A stretch of 6,234 bases of DNA from CAYMLQ01 sp964390795 (lineage in GTDB: Bacteria > Verrucomicrobiota > Kiritimatiellia > RFP12 > UBA1067), in NCBI GenBank assembly GCA_964390795.1, contig CAYMLQ010000351.1:1-6234 (forward strand). Reading direction: 5' to 3'. Positions 1 to 5,101 of this stretch are shown here, piece by piece. The notes below the pieces were generated by a model, which worked only from the letters and a program-made list of their open reading frames with translations, searched no databases and was not told the origin of the DNA. Each line of letters begins with the position of its first letter. Position 1 is the first letter of the stretch. A program made the translations under genes and the position numbers.

Positions 1-141
1 GATGTGCGCGCGGACGACGTGCTGCCGCTGATGCGCAAGAACCGCCAGCCCATGGCGGTCGTGCGGAGCGCCCAGGGGGGCGCCGTGCTCGGGATCATCA
101 CCGAGGAGAACATCCTGCACGCCCTCACCGGCAACCTGTAG
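1..141 (+). CDS. CorC/HlyC-like CBS-domain protein, C-terminal fragment
   Basis: Frame 1 is open from the window edge to a TAG at 139-141 and gives 46 residues; the start lies outside the window. The peptide fits the end of a second CBS domain as found in CorC/HlyC (DUF21-CBS) membrane proteins: a segment DDVLPLMRKNRQPMAVV, then a strand with a Gly-rich turn, then GIITEENILHALTGNL. The last part corresponds to the family pattern G-[IV]-[IV]-T-x-E-[DN]-[IL]-L-x-x-L-x-G. In this family paired CBS domains bind adenine nucleotides and regulate a membrane domain linked to Mg2+/Co2+ transport. The membrane and CorC_HlyC C-terminal domains cannot be seen; the protein stops right after the CBS helix, so a transporter-associated C-terminal domain is absent. 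It could instead be a stand-alone CBS protein. Its end overlaps the convergent kinase gene by 17 bases. Confidence 0.75.
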   Translation, partial: DVRADDVLPLMRKNRQPMAVVRSAQGGAVLGIITEENILHALTGNL

Positions 142-1669
142 GCAGCGTCAGGCGGAAGGCGGCCCAGCCCTCTGGCGCGGGCTCGGCGGTCAGCTCGCCG
201 CCGTGTGCGCGGCTGATCTCGCGCGCCAGACTCAGCCCGAGCCCCGTGCCGTCCACCTTGCGGTTGCGCGAGGGGTCGCCGCGGTAGAAGCGGTCGAAGA
301 GACGCTCGCGGTCGACGTGGGTCTCGGGATCGGTGGTGTTGGTCACCGACAGCACCGCGCGGCCATCCTCCACGCGTAGCGAACAGGCGATCTCGCCCCC
401 CTCGCGGTTGTACTTGTAGGCGTTGCTGAAGAGGTTCTGCAAGACCTGGCGCAGCAGGTCTGGATCTGCCATGACGCGGACGTCGGCAGTGATGTCTTTA
501 CGGAGCGCGAGACCCGGCGCCAGCAGCGGCAGGTCTTCGAACAGCGCGTCCAGTTCCGCAGTCAGGCACACCGGTTCGAGGCCGAGGCGCAACTGTCCCG
601 AATCGCTCTGCGCCAGCAGCAGCAGCTTGCGGACGATGCTTTTCAGGCGCTGGACCTCTTCAAGCAGGTCGGCGCAGGTGCGCTGCTCCTGAGACGCGGC
701 GGGCGCGCGCTGCACCGCCTGCTCCAGTTGCCCTTGCAGGATGGTCAGGGGCGTCTTGAGTTCGTGCGCCGCGTCGGCGCTGAAACGGGCGGACTGTAGA
801 AAACTTTTCTCGAGGCGCTCCAGCATCCCGTTGATGACGTCGATCAGCGACTTGAACTCGCGGTCTGCGCCGGGGCTGTTGACCCGCTGCGACAACCCTT
901 TGGCGGTGATGCCGCCTGCGACTTGGGTGAGTATCCGCACCGGACGCAGCGCCTGCCCGGCCAGCAGCCAGCCGCCTGCGGCCAGCAGAAACAGGGCAAC
1001 GGGGCCCGCCACGCCGAACGTGTTCCAGTGGCGCTGAAGCTCCGCCTGGAAATCGGAGAGGTCCGTGCCGACAATGAGCGTCAGCTCGTTGGTACCCAGA
1101 ACGACCATGCGCCACGGGTGGCGGTCGATGGGTACGGTGGCGAAAAGAGGGCGCTTCAGCGGCGGGCGGGACGGGGGCCTCGGTTCGTCTTCGGGACGAG
1201 GCGAGCGGGGCTGTCGAAGCTCGTCATAGGGCCGCAGCGGGCGGGGCGGGGGCGACCCATCATCGGGACGCAGCGCGCGGAACCGGTGGAGAAGCGGCGG
1301 GCGCGCGTCACCCGGCAACCGTTGCGTCAGGTATGCGGGAGAGACACCGAGATCCTCGGGCGTGAGCGTGCGCGGCCAACGGGGCGAGACGTAAACCGGC
1401 TGGCCGCTGCGGTCAAGCGCCATCACGAGGAACTGTCGCGGGCGCTCGTCGCCGTACATGGCGGCGAGCGATCCGTCGAAGCGTGCCCAGCGCTCGGACG
1501 GCGCGGGTCCATGCAATTGCGCTTCGGTCACCGCGTGCAGATGCCGGTCAATGCGCTCCAGTCCGACGTGCCGGATCATGGTCATGAAAAGCAGCGCAAA
1601 AGCGACGAGAATGACCCCCGATGTGCAGGCGGAGAAGAGCGCCATTTTCAGTTTGAAGGAGCGCAGCAT
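125..1669 (-). CDS. Sensor histidine kinase, CusS/heavy-metal-sensor type
   Basis: This 514-residue membrane kinase should autophosphorylate on His and pass the phosphate to the regulator encoded just upstream. Visible order: TM1 about 8-31; a periplasmic region about 32-217; TM2 about 218-239; HAMP about 239-290; the H-box with phospho-acceptor His302 in AHELKTPL; the N-box with Asn412/Asn416 in QNLFSNAYKYN; the F-box LFDRFYR at 457-463; and the G2 box GTGLGLS at 474-480. The G1 box is degenerate (NTTDPETHVD, without the usual Asp-x-Gly-x-Gly), a feature partly shared with CusS-like kinases. Residues 134-173 of the sensor region form an unusual Pro/Arg/Asp-rich insert. The frame is open further upstream to 1891, but that part lies inside the regulator gene; the ATG at 1669 was chosen because an AAGGTGG lies about 9 bases ahead, it follows the regulator stop by 4 bases, and it opens on a normal TM1. 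The kinase role is secure; the signal (metal, envelope stress) is inferred. Confidence 0.95.
   Translation of the reverse strand: MLRSFKLKMALFSACTSGVILVAFALLFMTMIRHVGLERIDRHLHAVTEAQLHGPAPSERWARFDGSLAAMYGDERPRQFLVMALDRSGQPVYVSPRWPRTLTPEDLGVSPAYLTQRLPGDARPPLLHRFRALRPDDGSPPPRPLRPYDELRQPRSPRPEDEPRPPSRPPLKRPLFATVPIDRHPWRMVVLGTNELTLIVGTDLSDFQAELQRHWNTFGVAGPVALFLLAAGGWLLAGQALRPVRILTQVAGGITAKGLSQRVNSPGADREFKSLIDVINGMLERLEKSFLQSARFSADAAHELKTPLTILQGQLEQAVQRAPAASQEQRTCADLLEEVQRLKSIVRKLLLLAQSDSGQLRLGLEPVCLTAELDALFEDLPLLAPGLALRKDITADVRVMADPDLLRQVLQNLFSNAYKYNREGGEIACSLRVEDGRAVLSVTNTTDPETHVDRERLFDRFYRGDPSRNRKVDGTGLGLSLAREISRAHGGELTAEPAPEGWAAFRLTLPTGCR
1151..1270 (-). other. Pro/Arg/Asp-rich insert in the kinase sensor domain
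   Basis: Kinase residues 134-173 are almost entirely Pro, Arg, Asp, Glu and Ser, with recurring RP-(D/E/Y)-D/E units (RPDD, RPYDEL, RPEDEPRP). The stretch is expected to be disordered and to lie in the periplasm between the folded first part of the sensor domain and the strand leading to TM2. CusS-type sensors do not normally have such an arm, so this looks like a lineage-specific expansion. Confidence 0.6.
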
Positions 1670-1673
1670 GACG

Positions 1674-2348
1674 TTAGTCCACCTTGCGGACGCGGTAGCC
1701 GACCCCGCGCACGGTCTCGATAAGCGGCGTCTCCGCCTCATCGTCGATCTTTCTGCGGAGCCGCCGGATGTTAACGTCCACGAGGTTGGTCTCCGGGTCA
1801 AAGTCGTAGCCCCAGACGTGCTCCAGCAGTTGCGTGCGCGTAAAGACGCGGCCCGGCGCGCGCATGAGGCGTTCGAGCAGGCTGAATTCACGGGCGGTCA
1901 GTTCGACCTCGCGCTCACCGCAGCGCACCTGGCGCGTCATCAGGTTGACGCTCAGGGCGCCCACACTCAGCAGCCCTGCGGGCTCGTCTTTGGCGCGGCG
2001 GGCGATGGCGTGGATGCGCGCGATGAGCTCCTCCACGAAGAAAGGCTTGGTCATGTAGTCGTCGGCCCCGAGGTTCAGGCCGTCAAGCCGCTCGTTGAGT
2101 TCGGCCCGGGCGGTCAGCAGGATCACGGGCACGGCGTTCTTGTGCTCGCGCAACCCGCGCAGGATGCTGAGCCCGTCGCGGCCCGGCAGCATGATGTCCA
2201 GCACGAGGGTGTCGTACGGCCGGGTCGTTGCCAGCGTGTACGCCTCGTTCCCGTTGGCGCAGACCTCCACGTCAAAGCCGTGCTCCTCCAGCCCCTGGCG
2301 GATAAATCCCGCGATCTTCCGCTCGTCCTCGACCACCAGAATTCTCAT
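1674..2348 (-). CDS. OmpR/PhoB-family response regulator
   Basis: The 224-residue product is a transcription factor activated by phosphotransfer from the adjacent kinase. The receiver domain covers about 1-115: acidic pair Glu8/Asp9, phospho-acceptor Asp51 in LVLDIMLPGRDG, Thr79 in LLTA, and Lys101 in DDYMTKPF. A winged-helix DNA-binding domain follows at about 126-222, with the typical TAREFSLLERLMRAPGRVF segment, a recognition-helix region at about 186-201 (ETNLVDVNIRRLRRKI) and the closing TVRGVGYRVRK wing. Length and motif order are normal for the CusR/CopR/QseB subgroup. The start ATG is fixed by the first strand, MRILVVEDE; its Shine-Dalgarno is poor (a GGA only 3 bases ahead). It is the first gene of a two-gene operon, 4 bases from the kinase. 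It is transcribed away from the Spy/CpxP-like gene and is the best candidate to control it. No key residue is missing. Confidence 0.97.
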   Translation of the reverse strand: MRILVVEDERKIAGFIRQGLEEHGFDVEVCANGNEAYTLATTRPYDTLVLDIMLPGRDGLSILRGLREHKNAVPVILLTARAELNERLDGLNLGADDYMTKPFFVEELIARIHAIARRAKDEPAGLLSVGALSVNLMTRQVRCGEREVELTAREFSLLERLMRAPGRVFTRTQLLEHVWGYDFDPETNLVDVNIRRLRRKIDDEAETPLIETVRGVGYRVRKVD

Positions 2349-2394
2349 GCGTCCATGTTAACGCTGGCGTTGGCGAAAAAGCGAGTCTACAATG

Positions 2395-2410
2395 ATGACA
2401 AGTTCGTCAT
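2395..2410. promoter_or_regulatory. Inverted repeat ATGAC-N6-GTCAT, candidate operator
   Basis: A perfect 5+5 inverted repeat with a 6-base spacer lies in the divergent intergenic region. Its right arm extends to GTCATG (2406-2411), which recurs as a direct repeat at 2429-2434, 23 bases further on. If TTTAAT at 2444 is the -10 box, the inverted repeat is centred near -53, a usual place for an activator. Arms this short can arise by chance, so binding of the response regulator here is inference only. Confidence 0.35.
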
Positions 2411-2499
2411 GAGAATGTACCCTTCTCTGTCATGTCCATCGTGTTTAATAGGACACGTAAAGGGCACCTGAGGATGTCCGAAACGGATCTCAAAAAAAT

Positions 2500-2505
2500 A
2501 AGGAG
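2500..2505 (+). promoter_or_regulatory. Shine-Dalgarno AAGGAG that sets the start of the Spy-like gene
   Basis: AAGGAG stands 7 bases before the ATG at 2513. The frame is open further upstream with ATGs at 2432 and 2474, but those lack a suitably spaced Shine-Dalgarno and would bury the signal peptide behind a charged extension. Confidence 0.85.
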
Positions 2506-2512
2506 AGCAGGT

Positions 2513-3238
2513 ATGAAAACGAGTCAAGTGTTCAGTGCGATGGTCGGCGCTGCGCTGCTGAGCGGCGCGGCGTTTGCGCAGGCGGACGGGCCGCAGGGTC
2601 CGGGGCCTCGCGGTGACGGGCCGGGCGTTCGCCCGGAGGGTTCTGGGCGCGGGCGGATGCAGCAGCGCGGTCCGGGGCAGGAAGGCGGCGGCTGCCCGAT
2701 GATGCAGCGTGGCGGTTCGGAGGGCGGCTGCCCGGCGATGCAGCAGCGCGGGCCGGAAGGAATGGGAGGCCCGCAGATGGGACGCGGCTGCCCGATGCTC
2801 GGCAGCGGGCCGCAGGAGATCCCCGGCCCCATGCGACTGAAAGAGGTGGGCGCGACGGACCAGCAGATGGAGGCGCTGAAGAAGTTGGGCGATGAGCAGC
2901 AACTCAAGCGCATCGACCTGCAGGCCGCCGTTGAGAAGGCCGAAGTCACCCTGCGCCAGCTCATGGAGAGCGACGCCGTCGAAGAGAAGGGGGCCCTTAA
3001 GGCGGTCGACGCGCTGAGCCAGGCTCGCGCGGAACTCATGAAGCAGGAGATCTCCTCCAAGCTGAAAGCGAAGGAGATTCTCGGCGCGGAACTCATCAAG
3101 AAGATCCGCGAGATGGGCCCGCCCCAAGGCATGGAGCGCCAGGGCCGCGGACCGCGGCCGGAAGGCCGGTGCCCGCAGCGCAAGGAGCGCGACACGCCGC
3201 CCGCCGGCGAGCGTCCTCCTCCGCCGGAACAGAAGTAA
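2513..3238 (+). CDS. Secreted Spy/CpxP/ZraP-like protein with CPxM repeats
   Basis: The 241-residue product begins with a Sec signal peptide (MKTSQVFSAMVGAALLSGAA, cleavage near Ala22 or Ala24), so the mature protein should be periplasmic. Residues about 25-105 are low-complexity Gly/Pro/Arg/Gln/Met with three Cys-Pro repeats: CPMM at 61, CPAM at 73 and CPML at 93. Residues about 105-202 are charged and helix-forming (LKEVGATDQQMEALKKLGDE through KEILGAELIKKIREM). They have the spacing of Spy/CpxP/ZraP proteins, with degenerate versions of the two LTxxQ-type motifs. The tail (203-241) is Pro/Arg-rich with one more Cys-Pro (Cys220). Family members act as periplasmic chaperones or metal-responsive accessory proteins of two-component systems. 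The divergent regulator/kinase operon supports the same role here. The Cys and Met residues suggest soft-metal (Cu, Ag) or Zn binding, but that is inference. The family assignment rests on pattern and context, not a search. Confidence 0.85.
   Translation: MKTSQVFSAMVGAALLSGAAFAQADGPQGPGPRGDGPGVRPEGSGRGRMQQRGPGQEGGGCPMMQRGGSEGGCPAMQQRGPEGMGGPQMGRGCPMLGSGPQEIPGPMRLKEVGATDQQMEALKKLGDEQQLKRIDLQAAVEKAEVTLRQLMESDAVEEKGALKAVDALSQARAELMKQEISSKLKAKEILGAELIKKIREMGPPQGMERQGRGPRPEGRCPQRKERDTPPAGERPPPPEQK
2687..2796 (+). repeat. In-gene repeat encoding three Gly-Cys-Pro-(Met/Ala)-(Met/Leu) units
   Basis: CGGCTGCCCG occurs at 2689, 2725 and 2785. The first two copies are longer (GGCGGCTGCCCG at 2687 and 2723) and are both followed by ATGCAGC-like sequence. 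The spacings of 36 and 60 bases are multiples of three, so the repeat adds whole peptide units of 12 and 20 residues around Cys61, Cys73 and Cys93 of the secreted protein. Confidence 0.7.
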
Positions 3239-3247
3239 AAAGGAGTC

Positions 3248-3287
3248 GCCCCGCTAGGGGGGGACGGGCGGCCTCGCCCAGCGGGGC
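3248..3287 (+). terminator. Hairpin after the Spy-like gene, possible terminator
   Basis: GCCCCGCT (3248-3255) pairs perfectly with AGCGGGGC (3280-3287), 10 bases after the TAA. An inner GGGCG/CGCCC hairpin (3266-3270 with 3275-3279) stacks on its 3' side. No T-run follows, so it is not a classical intrinsic terminator; it may slow transcription or protect the 3' end of the message. Confidence 0.4.
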
Positions 3288-3317
3288 CGCTCGTCGATAT
3301 CTGCAGGTTCAACGCTC

Positions 3318-3330
3318 AATTGAATCAATT
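3318..3330. promoter_or_regulatory. 13-base palindrome AATTGAATCAATT upstream of the DUF1566 gene
   Basis: AATTGA-A-TCAATT is a perfect 6+1+6 palindrome, 87 bases ahead of the next start codon, in an AT-rich patch of an otherwise GC-rich gap (3239-3417). It has the form of an operator for a dimeric regulator. No good -35/-10 pair is visible beside it; TATAAA at 3401-3406 looks like a -10 box but lies too close to the ATG to be a normal promoter. Confidence 0.35.
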
Positions 3331-3417
3331 CCCACTCAGTTTGCTTCAGGAACTCCGGGTGGCGGGCTTATCCCTACCTGTCCGTCACCAACTTCGACGG
3401 TATAAAAGGGGAACGCG

Positions 3418-4854
3418 ATGAATATGACATCCGCGTGCGCGTGCGCGATTTTCGGTCTGATTTTGGCGGTCGGCAGCCTCGCGCAGCCGCTGCCCTACGC
3501 CATCGTGGATACCGGACAGGATCGCTGTTTCAGCACGGATCGCGAGATCGCCTATCCGAAGGCGGGCGCGGCGTTCGACGGGCAGGACGCGCAGGTTCAG
3601 GGGCGCGCGCCTGCCTACAAGGACAACGGCGACGGCACGGTCACCGACCTCAACACCGGACTGATGTGGCAGAAGACGCCCGACCTCAAGAACAAGGCGA
3701 CGTTCGCGCAGGCGGTGGCGGGCGCGAAGACGTTCCCGCTCGCAGGCCACGCCGACTGGCGGCTGCCGACCATCAAGGAGCTGTACTCGCTGATCGACTT
3801 CCGCGGCTACAGCGCGCACACCGTCCCGCAAGCGAAGCCCTACATCGACACGAACTATTTCGACTTTGTCTTTGGCGACGAGGCCAAAGGCGAGCGGCTG
3901 ATCGACGCGCAATACTGGTCGGCCACCGAGTATCTCGGCCGGACGATGACCGGCAACTCGACGGTCTTCGGCGTGAATTTCGCGGACGGCCGCATCAAGG
4001 GCTACCCGAAGGTCTCGCCGCGCAAAGGCGGCGAGATGACCGAGTTCGTGCGCTATGTCCGGGGCAATCCCAAGTACGGCGTGAACGACTTCGCAGACAG
4101 CGGCGACGGCACGGTCACAGACCGCGCCACCGGGCTGATGTGGCAGAAGGCCGACAGCGGCAAGGGCCTCGACTGGCAGGCCGCGCTCGCGTATGCCGGC
4201 GCGCTGAAGCTTGCCGGTCACGACGATTGGCGTCTGCCCAACGCCAAGGAGTTGCAGAGCCTGGTCGACTACGGCCACGCGCCCGACGCCACGGACCGGG
4301 CCAAGCAGTCGCCGGCGCTCAATCCGGTTTTCAAGATGGGCGATCCCGAGGCCTGGTATTGGACCGGCACCACGCATCTGGAGAACCGCTCCTGCGGCTT
4401 CGCGGTCTACGTCTGCTTCGGCAAGGCCATGGGCAGCATGCACGGCGAGAAGATGAACGTCCACGGCGCGGGCGCTCAGCGCAGCGACCCCAAGGCCGGC
4501 AACCCCGCCGACTGGGCCGGCGGCAACGGGCCGCAGGGCGACGAGGTCCGCATCCTGAATTACGTCCGCTGCGTGCGTGGCGGCGGCGTCACATGGAAGG
4601 CCTCAGGGCCGGTGCTCGACGGCTCATACACGGCCGGACGGTCGCGTCCCGCACCTGGCGGGGGCGGGGGAAGAGACGCGCGTCCCGGCTTCGTCGCGCA
4701 TCTGGACAAGGATGGCGACGGCCAGGTTTCGCGCCAGGAATTCGACGGCCCGCCGCCTGCTTTTGACCGGTTTGACCGGAACCGCGACGGTTTTCTTGAC
4801 GGCAGCGAAGCGCCGCAAGGCCCGCCGCCGGGCCGCGGGGGCAGGCAGCCGTAG
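3418..4854 (+). CDS. Secreted DUF1566 (Lcl C-terminal) protein with two EF-hands
   Basis: The 478-residue product starts with a hydrophobic leader (about 1-22, ending GSLA before QPLP), so it is probably exported; the leader lacks the usual Lys/Arg near its start. Two DUF1566 repeats follow. Repeat 1 has the DTGQDRC entry (31-37), NGDGTVTDLNTGLMWQK (70-86), DWRLPTIKEL (113-122), YWSATEY (166-172) and the closing VRYVRG (211-216). Repeat 2 has SGDGTVTDRATGLMWQK (228-244), DWRLPNAKEL (270-279), YWTGTTH (314-320) and VRCVRGG (383-389). After a Gly/Pro linker come two canonical EF-hand loops: Asp430-Asp432-Asp434 to Glu441, and Asp453-Asn455-Asp457 to Glu464. The tail is Pro/Gly/Arg-rich. DUF1566 is a carbohydrate-binding/C-type-lectin-like module of unknown role in most proteins; Ca2+ binding by the EF-hands is expected. 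No catalytic residues were recognised, so a surface or periplasmic binding role is only inferred. An AGGGGAA just ahead of the ATG acts as the ribosome site. Confidence 0.92.
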   Translation: MNMTSACACAIFGLILAVGSLAQPLPYAIVDTGQDRCFSTDREIAYPKAGAAFDGQDAQVQGRAPAYKDNGDGTVTDLNTGLMWQKTPDLKNKATFAQAVAGAKTFPLAGHADWRLPTIKELYSLIDFRGYSAHTVPQAKPYIDTNYFDFVFGDEAKGERLIDAQYWSATEYLGRTMTGNSTVFGVNFADGRIKGYPKVSPRKGGEMTEFVRYVRGNPKYGVNDFADSGDGTVTDRATGLMWQKADSGKGLDWQAALAYAGALKLAGHDDWRLPNAKELQSLVDYGHAPDATDRAKQSPALNPVFKMGDPEAWYWTGTTHLENRSCGFAVYVCFGKAMGSMHGEKMNVHGAGAQRSDPKAGNPADWAGGNGPQGDEVRILNYVRCVRGGGVTWKASGPVLDGSYTAGRSRPAPGGGGGRDARPGFVAHLDKDGDGQVSRQEFDGPPPAFDRFDRNRDGFLDGSEAPQGPPPGRGGRQP

Positions 4855-4865
4855 CCCGTACTCTC

Positions 4866-4885
4866 GACGCCTACCCGCAGGCGTC
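4866..4885 (+). terminator. Hairpin after the DUF1566 gene, probable terminator
   Basis: GACGCCT (4866-4872) and AGGCGTC (4879-4885) form a perfect 7-base-pair stem with a 6-base loop, 11 bases after the stop codon. A T-rich stretch (ATTGTTTT, 4897-4904) comes 12 bases later rather than directly after the stem, so the termination role is likely but not textbook. Confidence 0.5.
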
Positions 4886-4910
4886 AGCGGCGGTGCATTG
4901 TTTTGGAGTG

Positions 4911-4971
4911 CGCGCGGCACCCGCCGTCGCACCTGCGGTGCTATGGCGTGGCAAGAGAGGTGTTCCGCGCG
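4911..4971. repeat. Nested 61-base imperfect palindrome
   Basis: Nested arms are CGCGCGG/CCGCGCG (4911-4917 with 4965-4971), CACC/GGTG (4918-4921 with 4959-4962), CGCC/GGCG (4922-4925 with 4945-4948) and GCACC/GGTGC (4929-4933 with 4937-4941, loop TGC). The core 4922-4948 pairs at 11 of 12 positions if a G-U pair is allowed. The asymmetries are a TT bulge and a 10-base bulge (4949-4958). It lies in a gap of about 250 bases without a convincing gene. It may be a REP-like interspersed palindrome, the core of a small mobile repeat or a structured RNA; no copy exists elsewhere in the window. Confidence 0.5.
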
Positions 4972-4974
4972 ACG

Positions 4975-5051
4975 CCGGTTTTGCGAACGCATCGGACAAA
5001 GAAGATGACGCTCGGTGCGAGAACCGGTAGCGGCCGATGGAGGATATCGGC
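4975..5051. other. Further hairpins in the non-coding gap
   Basis: CCGGTTTT (4975-4982) pairs with AGAACCGG (5020-5027) with one G-U, and inside it CGCA (4988-4991) pairs with TGCG (5016-5019). Next, GCCGAT (5033-5038) and ATCGGC (5046-5051) form a perfect 6-base-pair stem with a 7-base loop. Together with the larger palindrome just before, almost the whole stretch 4866-5051 can fold. Short open frames crossing it have no recognisable protein and no good ribosome site. Confidence 0.35.
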
Positions 5052-5060
5052 ACAGACCCA

Positions 5061-5085
5061 TTTCCACACTTCGAGAGGTGTGAAA
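5061..5085 (-). terminator. Hairpin downstream of the small membrane protein
   Basis: CACACTT (5065-5071) and AGGTGTG (5076-5082) form a 7-base-pair stem around CGAG with one wobble pair as read on the plus strand; TTT/AAA extends it past a bulged C. On the minus strand the wobble becomes a mismatch. It lies 17-41 bases beyond the minus-strand stop at 5102. No T-run follows, so the terminator call is weak. Confidence 0.25.
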
Positions 5086-5101
5086 TTACAAGATCCATAT
5101 C

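Larger units (their letters stand above)
2349..2512. promoter_or_regulatory. Divergent promoter region between regulator and Spy-like gene
   Basis: This 164-base stretch separates the minus-strand regulator from the plus-strand secreted protein, so it must hold promoters for both. On the plus strand, TACAAT (2388-2393) and TTTAAT (2444-2449) each match the -10 consensus at 5 of 6 positions, but neither has a good -35 box, as expected of activator-dependent promoters. On the minus strand TTGTCA (2401-2396) matches the -35 consensus at 5 of 6 but has no convincing -10. The DNA is AT-richer than the flanking genes. Promoter assignments are tentative. Confidence 0.5.

Noticed and set aside
1670..1891. 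Upstream extension of the kinase frame by 74 residues
   Set aside because: It overlaps the regulator coding sequence and is Arg/Ser/Thr-rich without domain features; the ATG at 1669 has a ribosome site and opens directly on TM1.
2342..2353. A three-codon frame (ATG GAC GCA TGA) overlapping the regulator's ATG on the minus strand
   Set aside because: Although it also forms an ATGA overlap, it has no Shine-Dalgarno and such short frames are expected by chance.
923..2471. Long plus-strand open frames across the kinase and regulator genes
   Set aside because: The minus strand encodes intact two-component proteins with all key residues; these opposite frames are Arg/Ala-rich artefacts of high G+C.
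2387..3127. A 246-residue minus-strand open frame over the Spy-like gene
   Set aside because: The plus-strand product has a signal peptide, AAGGAG site and family-like helical core; the antisense product is low-complexity with no domain.
3401..3406. TATAAA as the -10 box of the DUF1566 gene
   Set aside because: It would place the transcription start only a few bases before the ATG, leaving no room for the ribosome site, and no -35 box is found at the right distance.
3385..4464. A 359-residue minus-strand open frame across the DUF1566 gene
   Set aside because: It is the antisense shadow of a GC-rich gene; the plus-strand frame has clear repeated DUF1566 motifs, EF-hands and a ribosome site, while the antisense product has no recognisable domain.
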